Positions 21,496 to 33,484 are shown, counted from the first letter of the stretch. The stretch is 64,000 bases of DNA from Balanoglossus misakiensis (GCA_040954595.2 CM082577.2:20460001-20524000), one strand, 5' to 3'. Notes: generated by a model not told the origin, from the sequence alone. Made by a program: numbers and translations.

Positions 21496-21755
21496 GAAAG
21501 ATGGTTGAATTTCTCCTACTATAAACCTGAATCCTACACCATTGAACACATAGCCCGACTTGGCTAATTTTTGTGGGTAACCGATCGACCTTCCATAGCT
21601 TATAAGGCAAGTGGGATAAAAAAATATGGTTTGTTTTGTTCTGCAAAAAGTGTTTTTAGAATTCAGGCACTTTCAGAAAAGGAAGAAACGGACACTTGCG
21701 ACAAAAATGGTATCCATCAGGCTACTCTTTAATGGAAAAGTTGGGGGAAAAAATG

Positions 21756-21875
21756 AAGCCTACAGCACGTAGTATTCCCAGGCGGTCTCCCATCCAAGTA
21801 CTAACTACGCCCAACGCAGGTTTGCTTCGGTGATCAGACGAGAACCGGCTTATTCTACGTGGTATGGCCGTAGGC
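21756..21875 (-). rRNA. 5S rRNA copy 58
   Basis: Consensus gene body; terminator run of 6 T preceded on the + strand by five G. Confidence 0.97.
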
Positions 21876-22134
21876 GAAAGATGGTTGAATTTCTCCTACT
21901 ATAAACCTGAATCCTACTCCATTGAACACATAGCCCGACTTGGCTAATTTTGTGGGTAACCGATCAACCTTCCATAGCTTATAAGGCAAGTGGGATAAAA
22001 AAATATGGTTTGTTTTGTTCTGCAAAAAGTGTTTTTAGAATTCAGGCACTTTCAGAAAAGGAAGAAACGGACACTTGCGACAAAAATGTTATCCATCAGG
22101 CTACTCTTTAATGGAAAAGTTGGGGAAAAAAATG

Positions 22135-22254
22135 AAGCCTACAGCACGTAGTATTCCCAGGCGGTCTCCCATCCAAGTACTAAATACGCCCAACGCAGGT
22201 TTGCTTCGGTGATCAGATGAGAACCGGCTTATTCTACGTGGTATGGCCGTAGGC
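22135..22254 (-). rRNA. 5S rRNA copy 59, variant
   Basis: G71U and G37A. Confidence 0.95.
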
Positions 22255-22514
22255 GAAAGATGGTTGAATTTCTCCTACTATAAACCTGAATCCTACTCCA
22301 TTGAACACATAGCCCGACTTGGCTAATTTTTGTGGGTAACCGATCGACCTTCCATAGCTTATAAGGCAAGTGGGATAAAAAAATATGGTTTGTTTTGTTC
22401 TGCAAAAAGTGTTTTTAGAATTCAGGCACTTTCAGAAAAGGAAGAAACGGACACTTGCGACAAAAATGTTATCCATCAGGCTACTCTTTAATGGAAAAGT
22501 TGGAAAAAAAAATG

Positions 22515-22634
22515 AAGCCTACAGCACGTAGTATTCCCAGGCGGTCTCCCATCTAAGTACTAACTACGCCCAACGCAGGTTTGCTTCGGTGATCAGACGA
22601 GAACCGGCTTATTCTACGTGGTATGGCCGTAGAC
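22515..22634 (-). rRNA. 5S rRNA copy 60, variant
   Basis: C2U and G81A; G81 is in the C box. Confidence 0.95.
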
Positions 22635-22893
22635 GAAAGATGGTTGAATTTCTCCTACTATAAACCTGAATCCTACACCATTGAACACATAGCCCGACTT
22701 GGCTAATTTTTGTGGGTAACCGATCGACCTTCCATAGCTTATAAGGCAAGTGGGATAAAAAAATATGGTTTGTTTTGTTCTGCAAAAAGTGTTTTTAGAA
22801 TTCAGGCACTTTCAGAAAAGGAAGAAACGGACACTTGCGACAAAAATGTTATCCATCAGGCTACTCTTTAATGGAAAAGTTGGAAAAAAAATG

Positions 22894-23013
22894 AAGCCTA
22901 CTGCACGTAGTATTCCCAGTCGGTCTCCCATCCAAGTACTAACTACGCCCAACGCAGGTTTGCTTCGGTGATCAGACGAGAACCGGCTTATTCTACGTGG
23001 TATGGCCGTAGGC
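22894..23013 (-). rRNA. 5S rRNA copy 61, variant
   Basis: U112A and C94A; C94 is in the C box. Confidence 0.95.
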
Positions 23014-23270
23014 GAAAGATGGTTGAATTTCTCCTACTATAAACCTGAATCCTACACCATTGAACACATAGCCCGACTTGGCTAATTTTGTGGGTAACCG
23101 ATCGACCTTCCATAGCTTATAAGGCAAGTGGGATAAAAAAATATGGTTTGTTTTGTTCTGCAAAAAGTGTTTTTAGAATTCAGGCACTTTCAGAAAAGGA
23201 AGAAACGGACACTTGCGACAAAAATGTTATCCATCAGGCTACTCTTTAATGGAAAAGTTGGAAAAAAATG

Positions 23271-23390
23271 AAGCCTACAGCACGTAGTATTCCCAGGCGG
23301 TCTCCCATCCAAGTACTAACTACGCCCAACGCAGGTTTGCTTCGGTGATCAGACGAGAACCGGCTTATTCTACGTGGTATGGCCGTAGGC
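23271..23390 (-). rRNA. 5S rRNA copy 62
   Basis: Consensus gene body; CATACACC upstream. Confidence 0.97.
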
Positions 23391-23650
23391 GAAAGATGGT
23401 TGAATTTCTCCTACTATAAACCTGAATCATACACCATTGAACACATAGCCCGACTTGGCTAATTTTTGTGGGTAACCGATCGACCTTCCATAGCTTATAA
23501 GGCAAGTGGGATAAAAAAATATGGTTTGTTTTGTTCTGCAAAAAGTGTTTTTAGAATTCAGGCACTTTCAGAAAAGGAAGAAACGGACACTTGCGACAAA
23601 AATGTTATCCATCAGGCTACTCTTTAATGGAAAAGTTGGAAAAAAAAATG

Positions 23651-23770
23651 AAGCCTACAGCACTTAGTATTCCCAGGCGGTCTCCCATCCAAGTACTAAC
23701 TACGCCCAACGCAGGTTTGCTTCGGTGATCAGACGAGAACCGGCTTATTCTACGTGGTATGGCCGTAGGC
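23651..23770 (-). rRNA. 5S rRNA copy 63, variant
   Basis: C107A breaks G68-C107; equivalent of copy 57 without the insertion. Confidence 0.95.
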
Positions 23771-24030
23771 GAAAGATGGTTGAATTTCTCCTACTATAAA
23801 CCTGAATCCTACACCATTGAACACATAGCCCGACTTGGCTAATTTTTGTGGGTAACCGATCGACCTTCCATAGCTTATAAGGCAAGTGGGATAAAAAAAT
23901 ATGGTTTGTTTTGTTCTGCAAAAAGTGTTTTTAGAATTCAGGCACTTTCAGAAAAGGAAGAAACGGACACTTGCGACAAAAATGTTATCCATCAGGCTAC
24001 TCTTTAATGGAAAAGTTGGGGAAAAAAATG

Positions 24031-24150
24031 AAGCCTACAGCACGTAGTATTCCCAGGCGGTCTCCCATCCAAGTACTAACTACGCCCAACGCAGGTTTGC
24101 TTCGGTGATCAGACGAGAACCGGCTTATTCTACGTGGTATGGCCGTAGGC
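24031..24150 (-). rRNA. 5S rRNA copy 64
   Basis: Consensus gene body with GGGG tract. Confidence 0.97.
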
Positions 24151-24409
24151 GAAAGATGGTTGAATTTCTCCTACTATAAACCTGAATCCTACTCCATTGA
24201 ACACATAGCCCGACTTGGCTAATTTTGTGGGTAACCGATCAACCTTCCATAGGTTATAAGGCAAGTGGGATAAAAAAATATGGTTTGTTTTGTTCTGCAA
24301 AAAGTGTTTTTAGAATTCAGGCACTTTCAGAAAAGGAAGAAACGGACACTTGCGACAAAAATGTTATCCATCAGGCTACTCTTTAATGGAAAAGTTGGGG
24401 AAAAAAATG

Positions 24410-24529
24410 AAGCCTACAGCACGTAGTATTCCCAGGCGGTCTCCCATCCAAGTACTAAATACGCCCAACGCAGGTTTGCTTCGGTGATCAGATGAGAACC
24501 GGCTTATTCTACGTGGTATGGCCGTAGGC
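24410..24529 (-). rRNA. 5S rRNA copy 65, variant
   Basis: G71U and G37A. Confidence 0.95.
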
Positions 24530-24789
24530 GAAAGATGGTTGAATTTCTCCTACTATAAACCTGAATCCTACTCCATTGAACACATAGCCCGACTTGGCTA
24601 ATTTTTGTGGGTAACCGATCGACCTTCCATAGCTTATAAGGCAAGTGGGATAAAAAAATATGGTTTGTTTTGTTCTGCAAAAAGTGTTTTTAGAATTCAG
24701 GCACTTTCAGAAAAGGAAGAAACGGACACTTGCGACAAAAATGTTATCCATCAGGCTACTCTTTAATGGAAAAGTTGGAAAAAAAAATG

Positions 24790-24909
24790 AAGCCTACAGC
24801 ACGTAGTATTCCCAGGCGGTCTCCCATCCAAGTACTAACTACGCCCAACGCAGGTTTGCTTCGGTGATCAGACGAGAACCGGCTTATTCTACGTGGTATG
24901 GCCGTAGAC
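24790..24909 (-). rRNA. 5S rRNA copy 66, variant
   Basis: C2U. Confidence 0.96.
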
Positions 24910-25167
24910 GAAAGATGGTTGAATTTCTCCTACTATAAACCTGAATCCTACACCATTGAACACATAGCCCGACTTGGCTAATTTTTGTGGGTAACCGATC
25001 GACCTTCCATTGCTTATAAGGCAAGTGGGATAAAAAAATATGGTTTGTTTTGTTCTGCAAAAAGTGTTTTTAGAATTCAGGCACTTTCAGAAAAGGAAGA
25101 AACGGACACTTGCGACAAAAATGTTATCCATCAGGCTACTCTTTAATGGAAAAGTTGGAAAAAAATG

Positions 25168-25287
25168 AAGCCTACTGCACGTAGTATTCCCAGGCGGTCT
25201 CCCATCCAAGTACTAACTACGCCCAACGCAGGTTTGCTTCGGTGATCAGACGAGAACCGGCTTATTCTACGTGGTATGGCCGTAGGC
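25168..25287 (-). rRNA. 5S rRNA copy 67, variant
   Basis: U112A. Confidence 0.96.
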
Positions 25288-25545
25288 GAAAGATGGTTGA
25301 ATTTCTCCTACTATAAACCTGAATCCTACTCCATTGAACACATAGCCCGACTTGGCTAATTTTGTGGGTAACCGATCAACCTTCCATAGGTTATAAGGCA
25401 AGTGGGATAAAAAAATATGGTTTGTTTTGTTCTGCAAAAAGTGTTTTTAGAATTCAGGCACTTTCAGAAAAGGAAGAAACGGACACTTGCGACAAAAATG
25501 TTATCCATCAGGCTACTCTTTAATGGAAAAGTTGGAAAAAAAATG

Positions 25546-25665
25546 AAGCCTACTGCACGTTGTATTCCCAGGCGGTCTCCCATCCAAGTACTAACTACGC
25601 CCAACGCAGGTTTGCTTCGGTGATCAGACGAGAACCGGCTTATTCTACGTGGTATGGCCGTAGGC
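25546..25665 (-). rRNA. 5S rRNA copy 68, variant
   Basis: U112A and U105A; the latter breaks A70-U105. Confidence 0.95.
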
Positions 25666-25925
25666 GAAAGATGGTTGAATTTCTCCTACTATAAACCTGA
25701 ATCCTACACCATTGAACACATAGCCCGACTTGGCTAATTTTTGTGGGTAACCGATCGACCTTCCATAGCTTATAAGGCAAGTGGGATAAAAAAATATGGT
25801 TTGTTTTGTTCTGCAAAAAGTGTTTTTAGAATTCAGGCACTTTCAGAAAAGGAAGACACGGACACTTGCGACAAAAATGTTATCCATCAGGCTACTCTTT
25901 AATGGAAAAGTTGGAAAAAAAAATG

Positions 25926-26045
25926 AAGCCTACAGCACGTAGTATTCCCAGGCGGTCTCCCATCCAAGTACTAACTACGCCCAACGCAGGTTTGCTTCGG
26001 TGATCAGACGAGAACCGGCTTATTCTACGTGGTATGGCCGTAGAC
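25926..26045 (-). rRNA. 5S rRNA copy 69, variant
   Basis: C2U. The upstream spacer has CGACTAGGCAAATTTTTG, which breaks the usual AGCC/GGCT stem. Confidence 0.96.
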
Positions 26046-26304
26046 GAAAGATGGTTGAATTTCTCCTACTATAAACCTGAATCCTACACCATTGAACACA
26101 TAGCCCGACTAGGCAAATTTTTGTGGGTAACCGATCGACCTTCCATAGCTTATAAGGCAAGTGGGATAAAAAATATGGTTTGTTTTGTTCTGCAAAAAGT
26201 GTTTTTAGAATTCAGGCACTTTCAGAAAAGGAAGAAACGGACACTTGCGACAAAAATGTTATCCATCAGGCTACTCTTTAATGGAAAAGTTGGAAAAAAA
26301 AATG

Positions 26305-26424
26305 AAGCCTACAGCACGTAGTATTCCCAGGCGGTCTCCCATCCAAGTACTAACTACGCCCAACGCAGGTTTGCTTCGGTGATCAGACGAGAACCGGCTT
26401 ATTCTACGTGGTATGGCCGTAGGC
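26305..26424 (-). rRNA. 5S rRNA copy 70
   Basis: Consensus gene body. Confidence 0.97.
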
Positions 26425-26683
26425 GAAAGATGGTTGAATTTCTCCTACTATAAACCTGAATCCTACACCATTGAACACATAGCCCGACTTGGCTAATTTT
26501 TGTGGGTAACCGATCGACCTTCCATAGCTTATAAGGCAAGTGGGATAAAAAAATATGGTTTGTTTTGTTCTGCAAAAAGTGTTTTTAGAATTCAGGCACT
26601 TTCAGAAAAGGAAGAAACGGACACTTGCGACAAAAATGTTATCCATCAGGCTACTCTTTAATGGAAAAGTTGGAAAAAAAATG

Positions 26684-26803
26684 AAGCCTACTGCACGTAG
26701 TATTCCCAGGCGGTCTCCCATCCAAGTACTAACTACGCCCAACGCAGGTTTGCTTCGGTGATCAGACGATAACCGGCTTATTCTACGTGGTATGGCCGTA
26801 GGC
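26684..26803 (-). rRNA. 5S rRNA copy 71, variant
   Basis: U112A and C34A. Confidence 0.95.
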
Positions 26804-27062
26804 GAAAGATGGTTGAATTTCTCCTACTATAAACATGAATCCTACACCATTGAACACATAGCCCGACTTGGCTAATTTTTGTGGGTAACCGATCGACCTT
26901 CCATAGCTTATAAGGCAAGTGGGATAAAAAAATATGGTTTGTTTTGTTCTGCAAAAAGTGTTTTTAGAATTCAGGCACTTTCAGAAAAGGAAGAAACGGA
27001 CACTTGCGACAAAATGTTATCCATCAGGCTACTCTTTAATGGAAAAGTTGGGGAAAAAAATG

Positions 27063-27182
27063 AAGCCTACAGCACGTAGTATTCCCAGGCGGTCTCCCAT
27101 CCAAGTACTAACTACGCCCAACGCAGGTTTGCTTCGGTGATCAGACGAGAACCGGCTTATTCTACGTGGTATGGCCGTAGGC
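27063..27182 (-). rRNA. 5S rRNA copy 72
   Basis: Consensus gene body with GGGG tract. Confidence 0.97.
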
Positions 27183-27441
27183 GAAAGATGGTTGAATTTC
27201 TCCTACTATAAACCTGAATCCTACTCCATTGAACACATAGCCCGACTTGGCTAATTTTGTGGGTAACCGATCGACCTTCCATAGCTTATAAGGCAAGTGG
27301 GATAAAAAAATATGGTTTGTTTTGTTCTGCAAAAAGTGTTTTTAGAATTCAGGCACTTTCAGAAAAGGAAGAAACGGACACTTGCGACAAAAATGTTATC
27401 CATCAGGCTACTCTTTAATGGAAAAGTTGGGGAAAAAAATG

Positions 27442-27561
27442 AAGCCTACAGCACGTAGTATTCCCAGGCGGTCTCCCATCCAAGTACTAAATACGCCCAA
27501 CGCAGGTTTGCTTCGGTGATCAGATGAGAACCGGCTTATTCTACGTGGTATGGCCGTAGGC
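27442..27561 (-). rRNA. 5S rRNA copy 73, variant
   Basis: G71U and G37A, a later member of the repeat B type. Confidence 0.95.
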
Positions 27562-27819
27562 GAAAGATGGTTGAATTTCTCCTACTATAAACCTGAATCC
27601 TACACCATTGAACACATAGCCCGACTTGGCTAATTTTTGTGGGTAACCGATCGACCTTCCATAGCTTATAAGGCAAGTGGGATAAAAAAATATGGTTTGT
27701 TTTGTTCTGCAAAAAGTGTTTTTAGAATTCAGGCACTTTCAGAAAAGGAAGAAACGGACACTTGCGACAAAAATGTTATCCATCAGGCTACTCTTTAATG
27801 GAAAAGTTGGAAAAAAATG

Positions 27820-27939
27820 AAGCCTACAGCACGTAGTATTCCCAGGCGGTCTCCCATCCAAGTACTAACTACGCCCAACGCAGGTTTGCTTCGGTGATCA
27901 GACGAGAACCGGCTTATTCTACGTGGTATGGCCGTAGGC
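27820..27939 (-). rRNA. 5S rRNA copy 74
   Basis: Consensus gene body. Confidence 0.97.
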
Positions 27940-28197
27940 GAAAGATGGTTGAATTTCTCCTACTATAAACCTGAATCCTACACCATTGAACACATAGCCC
28001 GACTTGGCTAATTTTTGTGGGTAACCGATCGACCTTCCATAGCTTATAAGGCAAGTGGGATAAAAAAATATGGTTTGTTTTGTTCTGCAAAAAGTGTTTT
28101 TAGAATTCAGGCACTTTCAGAAAAGGAAGAAACGGACACTTGCGACAAAGATGTTATCCATCAGGCTACTCTTTAATGGAAAAGTTGGAAAAAAATG

Positions 28198-28317
28198 AAG
28201 CCTACAGCACGTAGTATTCCCAGGCGGTCTTCCATCCAAGTACTAACTACGCCCAACGCAGGTTTGCTTCGTTGATCAGGCGAGAACCGGCTTATTCTAC
28301 GTGGTATGGCCGTAGGC
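28198..28317 (-). rRNA. 5S rRNA copy 75, variant
   Basis: C46A, U38C and G87A (C box). Confidence 0.94.
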
Positions 28318-28575
28318 GAAAGATGGTTGAATTTCTTCTACTATAAACCTGAATCCTACACCATTGAACACATAGCCCGACTTGGCTAATTTTGTGGGTA
28401 ACCGATCGACCTTCCATAGCTTATAAGGCAAGTGGGATAAAAAAATATGGTTTGTTTGTTCTGCAAAAAGTGTTTTTAGAATTCAGGCACTTTCAGAAAA
28501 GGAAGAAACGGACACTTGCGACAAAAATATTATCCATCAGGCTACTCTTTAATGGAAAAGTTGGGGAAAAAAATG

Positions 28576-28695
28576 AAGCCTACAGCACGTAGTATTCCCA
28601 GGCGGTCTCCCATCCAAGTACTAACTACGCCCAACGCAGGTTTGCTTCGGTGATCAGACGAGAACCGGCTTATTCTACGTGGTATGGCCGTAGGC
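28576..28695 (-). rRNA. 5S rRNA copy 76
   Basis: Consensus gene body with GGGG tract and TGTTTGTTC spacer. Confidence 0.97.
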
Positions 28696-28953
28696 GAAAG
28701 ATGGTTGGATTTCTCCTACTATAAACCTGAATCCTACTCCATTGAACACATAGCCCGACTTGGCTAATTTTGTGGGTAACCGATCGACCTTCCATAGCTT
28801 ATAAGGCAAGTGGGATAAAAAAATATGGTTTGTTTTGTTCTGCAAAAAGTGTTTTTAGAATTCAGGCACTTTCAGAAAAGGAAGAAACGGACACTTGCGA
28901 CAGAAATGTTATCCATCAGGCTACTCTTTAATGGAAAAGTTGGAAAAAAAATG

Positions 28954-29073
28954 AAGCCTACAGCACGTAGTATTCCCAGGCGGTCTCCCATCCAAGTACT
29001 AACTACGCCCAACGCAGGTTTGCTTCGGTGATCAGACGAGAACCGGCTTATTCTACGTGGTATGGCCGTAGGC
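28954..29073 (-). rRNA. 5S rRNA copy 77
   Basis: Consensus gene body; TTTTTGCGGG upstream. Confidence 0.97.
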
Positions 29074-29331
29074 GAAAGATGGTTGAATTTCTCCTACTAT
29101 AAACCTGAATCCTACACCATTGAACACATAGCCCGACTTGGCTAATTTTTGCGGGTAACCGATCGACCTTCCATAGCTTATAAGGCAAGTGGGATAAAAA
29201 AATATGGTTTGTTTTGTTCTGCAAAAAGTGTTTTTAGAATTCAGGCACTTTCAGAAAAGGAAGAAACGGACACTTGCGACAAAAATAATATACATCAGGC
29301 TACTCTTTAATGGAAAAGTTGGAAAAAAATG

Positions 29332-29451
29332 AAGCCTACAGCACGTAGAATTCCCAGGCGGTCTCCCATCCAAGTACTAACTACGCCCAACGCAGGTTTG
29401 CTTCGGTGATCAGACGAGAACCGGCTTATTCTACGTGGTATGGCCGTAGGC
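29332..29451 (-). rRNA. 5S rRNA copy 78, variant
   Basis: A103U. The 3' spacer has AATAATATACATC for AATGTTATCCATC. Confidence 0.95.
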
Positions 29452-29709
29452 GAAAGATGGTTGGATTTCTCCTACTATAAACCTGAATCCTACACCATTG
29501 AACACATAGCCCGACTTGGCTAATTTTGTGGGTAACCGATCGACCTTCCATAGCTTATAAGGCAAGTGGGATAAAAAAATATGGTTTGTTTGTTCTGCAA
29601 AAAGTGTTTTTAGAATTCAGGCACTTTCAGAAAAGGAAGAAACGGACACTTGCGACAAAAATGTTATCCATCAGGCTACTCTTTAATGGAAAAGTTGGGG
29701 AAAAAAATG

Positions 29710-29829
29710 AAGCCTACAGCACGTAGTATTCCCAGGCGGTCTCCCATCCAAGTACTAACTACGCCCAACGCAGGTTTGCTTCGGTGATCAGACGAGAACC
29801 GGCTTATTCTACGTGGTATGGCCGTAGGC
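29710..29829 (-). rRNA. 5S rRNA copy 79
   Basis: Consensus gene body with GGGG tract and GGTTGGATTT flank. Confidence 0.97.
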
Positions 29830-30086
29830 GAAAGATGGTTGGATTTCTCCTACTATAAACCTGAATCCTACTCCATTGAACACATAGCCCGACTTGGCTA
29901 ATTTTGTGGGTAACCGATCGACCTTCCATAGCTTATAAGGCAAGTGGGATAAAAAAATATGGTTGCTTTGTTCTGCAAAAAGTGGTTTTAGAATTCAGGC
30001 ACTTTCAGAAAAGGAAGAAACGGACACTTGCGACAAAAATGTTATCCATCAGGCTACTCTTTAATGGAAAAGTTGGAAAAAAAATG

Positions 30087-30199
30087 AAGAACGTAGTATT
30101 CCCAGGCGGTATCCCATCCAAGTACTAACTACGCCCAACGCAGGTTTGCTTCGGTGATCAGACGAGAACCGGCTTATTCTACGTGGTATGGCCGTAGGC
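30087..30199 (-). pseudogene. 5S rRNA copy 80, 3' end deleted
   Basis: The + strand reads TGAAGAACGTAG where the consensus has TGAAGCCTACAGCACGTAG, a net loss of 7 bp covering most of the 3' strand of helix I. Helix I cannot form, so a stable 5S RNA is unlikely. G89U is also present. The internal promoter is otherwise intact, so it might still be transcribed. Nearby spacer differences (GGTTGCTTTG, AGTGGTTTT) suggest a generally degraded unit. Confidence 0.88.
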
Positions 30200-30458
30200 G
30201 AAAGATGGTTGAATTTCTTCTACTATAAACCTGAATCCTACACCATTGAACACATAGCCCGACTTGGCTAATTTTTGTGGGTAACCGATCGACCTTCCAT
30301 TGCTTATAAGGCAAGTGGGATAAAAAAATATGGTTTGTTTTGTTCTGCAAAAAGTGTTTTTAGAATTCAGGCACTTTCAGAAAAGGAAGAAACGGACACT
30401 TGCGACAAAAATGTTATCCATCAGGCTACTCTTTAATGGAAAAGTTGGAAAAAAAATG

Positions 30459-30578
30459 AAGCCTACAGCACGTAGTATTCCCAGGCGGTATCCCATCCAA
30501 GTACTAACTACGCCCAACGCAGGTTTGCTTCGGTGATCAGACGAGAACCGGCTTATTCTACGTGGTATGGCCGTAGGC
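30459..30578 (-). rRNA. 5S rRNA copy 81, variant
   Basis: G89U in the C box, shared with neighbour copy 80. Confidence 0.95.
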
Positions 30579-30838
30579 GAAAGATGGTTGAATTTCTTCT
30601 ACTATAAACCTGAATCCTACACCATTGAACACATAGCCCGACTTGGCTAATTTTTGTGGGTAACCGATCGACCTTCCATTGCTTATAAGGCAAGTGGGAT
30701 AAAAAAATATTGTTTGTTTTGTTCTGCAAAAAGTGTTTTTAGAATTCAGGCACTTTCAGAAAAGGAAGAAACGGACACTTGCGACAAAAATGTTATCCAT
30801 CAGGCTACTCTTTAATGGAAAAGTTGGGGAAAAAAATG

Positions 30839-30958
30839 AAGCCTACAGCACTTAGTATTCCCAGGCGGTCTCCCATCCAAGTACTAACTACGCCCAACGC
30901 AGGTTTGCTTCGGTGATCAGACGAGAACCAGCTTATTCTACGTGGTATGGCCGTAGGC
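30839..30958 (-). rRNA. 5S rRNA copy 82, variant
   Basis: C107A and C29U. Confidence 0.95.
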
Positions 30959-31217
30959 GAAAGATGGTTGAATTTCTCCTACTATAAACCTGAATCCTAC
31001 ACCATTGAACACATAGCCCGACTTGGCTAATTTTTGCGGGTAACCGATCGACCTTCCATAGCTTATAAGGCAAGTGGGATAAAAAAATATGGTTTGTTTT
31101 GTTCTGCAAAAAGTGTTTTTAGAATTCAGGCACTTTCAGAAAAGGAAGAAACGGACACTTGCGACAAAAATGTTATCCATCAGGCTACTCTTTAATGGAA
31201 AAGTTGGAAAAAAAATG

Positions 31218-31337
31218 AAGCCTACAGCACGTAGTATTCCCAGGCGGTCTCCCATCCAAGTACTAACTACGCCCAACGCAGGTTTGCTTCGGTGATCAGA
31301 CGAGAACCGGCTTATTCTACGTGGTATGGCCGTAGGC
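31218..31337 (-). rRNA. 5S rRNA copy 83
   Basis: Consensus gene body. Confidence 0.97.
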
Positions 31338-31596
31338 GAAAGATGGTTGAATTTCTTCTACTATAAACATGAATCCTACACCATTGAACACATAGCCCGA
31401 CTTGGCTAATTTTTGTGGGTAACCGAACGACCTTCCATTGCTTATAAGGCAAGTGGGATAAAAAAATATGGTTTGTTTTGTTCTGCAAAAAGTGTTTTTA
31501 GAATTCAGGCACTTTCAGAAAAGGAAGAAACGGACACTTGCGACAAAAATGTTATCCATCAGGCTACTCTTTAATGGAAAAGTTGGAAAAAAAATG

Positions 31597-31716
31597 AAGC
31601 CTACAGCACGTAGTATTCCCAGGCGGTCTCCCATCCAAGTACTAACTACGCCCAACGCAGGTTTGCTTCGGTGATCAGACGAGAACCGGCTTATTCTACG
31701 TGGTATGGCCGTAGGC
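31597..31716 (-). rRNA. 5S rRNA copy 84
   Basis: Consensus gene body. Confidence 0.97.
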
Positions 31717-31974
31717 GAAAGATGGTTGAATTTCTTCTACTATAAACCTGAATCCTACACCATTGAACACATAGCCCGACTTGGCTAATTTTTGTGGGTA
31801 ACCGATCGACCTTCCATTGCTTATAAGGCAAGTGGGATAAAAAAATATTGTTTGTTTTGTTCTGCAAAAAGTGTTTTTAGAATTCATGCACTTTCAGAAA
31901 AGGAAGAAACGGACACTTGCGACAAAAATGTTATCCATCAGGCTACTCTTTAATGGAAAAGTTGGAAAAAAATG

Positions 31975-32094
31975 AAGCCTACAGCACGTAGTATTCCCAG
32001 GCGGTCTCCCATCCAAGTACTAACTACGCCCAACGCAGGTTTGCTTCGGTGATCAGACGAGAACCGGCTTATTCTACGTGGTATGGCCGTAGGC
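31975..32094 (-). rRNA. 5S rRNA copy 85
   Basis: Consensus gene body. Confidence 0.97.
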
Positions 32095-32350
32095 GAAAGA
32101 TGGTTGAATTTCTCCTACTATAAACCTGAATCCTACACCATTGAACACATAACCAGACTTGGCTAATTTTGTGGGTAACCGATCGACCTTCCATAGCTTA
32201 TAAGGCAAGTGGGATAAAAAATATGGTTTGTTTTGTTCTGCAAAAAGTGTTTTTAGAATTCAGGCACTTTAAGAAAAGTAAGAAACGGACACTTGCGACA
32301 AAAATGTTATCCATCAGGCTACTCTTTAATGGAAAAGTTGGAAAAAAATG

Positions 32351-32470
32351 AAGCCTACAGCACGTAGTATTCCCAGGCGGTCTCCCATCCAAGTACTAAC
32401 TACGCCCAACGCAGGTTTGCTTCGGTGATCAGACGAGAATCGGCTTATTCTACGTGGTATGGCCGTAGGC
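32351..32470 (-). rRNA. 5S rRNA copy 86, variant
   Basis: G31A, weakening helix III. Confidence 0.95.
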
Positions 32471-32727
32471 GAAAGATAGTTGAATTTCTTCTACTATAAA
32501 CCTGAATCCTACACCATTGAACACATAGCCCGACTTGGCTAATTTTGTGGGTAACCGATCGACCTTCCATAGCTTATAAGGCAAGTGGGATAAAAAAATA
32601 TGGTTTGTTTTGTTCTGCAAAAAGTGTTTTTAGAATTCATGCACTTTCAGAAAAGGAAGAAACGGACACTTGCGACAAAAATGTTATCCATCAGGCTACT
32701 CTTTAATGGAAAAGTTGGAAAAAAATG

Positions 32728-32847
32728 AAGCCTACAGCACGTAGTATTCCCAGGCGGTCTCCCATCCAAGTACTAACTACGCCCAACGCAGGTTTGCTTC
32801 GGTGATCAGACGAAAACCGGCTTATTCTACGTGGTATGGCCGTAGGC
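32728..32847 (-). rRNA. 5S rRNA copy 87, variant
   Basis: C34U in loop C. Confidence 0.96.
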
Positions 32848-33106
32848 GAAAGATGGTTGAATTTCTCCTACTATAAACCTGAATCCTACACCATTGAACA
32901 CATAGCCCGACTTGGCTAATTTTTGCGGGTAACCGATCGACCTTCCATAGCTTATAAGGCAAGTGGGATAAAAAAATATGGTTTGTTTTGTTCTGCAAAA
33001 AGTGTTTTTAGAATTCAGGCACTTTCAAAAAAGGAAGAAACGGACACTTGCGACAAAAATGTTATCCATCAGGCTACTCTTTAATGGAAAAGTTGGAAAA
33101 AAAATG

Positions 33107-33226
33107 AAGCCTACAGCACGTAGTATTCCCAGGCGGTCTCCCATCCAAGTACTAACTACGCCGAACGCAGGTTTGCTTCGGTGATCAGACGAGAACCGGC
33201 TTATTCTACGTGGTATGGCCGTAGGC
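33107..33226 (-). rRNA. 5S rRNA copy 88, variant
   Basis: G64C at the edge of the A box. Confidence 0.95.
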
Positions 33227-33484
33227 GAAAGATGGTTGAATTTCTTCTACTATAAACCTGAATCCTACACCATTGAACACATAGCCCGACTTGGCTAATT
33301 TTTGTGGGTAACCGATCGACCTTCCATTGCTTATAAGGCAAGTGGGATAAAAAAATATTGTTTGTTTTGTTCTGCAAAAAGTGTTTTTAGAATTCAGGCA
33401 CTTTCAGAAAAGGAAGAAACGGACACTTGCGACAAAAATGTTATCCATCAGGCTACTCTTTAATGGAAAAGTTGGAAAAAAATG

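Larger units (their letters stand above)
19191..25290. repeat. Higher-order repeat B, six units of about 2.27 kb, 2.5-3 rounds
   Basis: Six gene types recur in fixed order: GGGG-tract copy (52, 58, 64); G71U plus G37A (53, 59, 65); C2U (54, 60, 66); U112A (55, 61, 67); copy followed by CATACACC (56, 62); and C107A (57, 63). The G71U copies start at 19829, 22135 and 24410. The first interval is 33 bp longer because of the insertion in copy 57. The order breaks down after copy 67. Confidence 0.9.
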
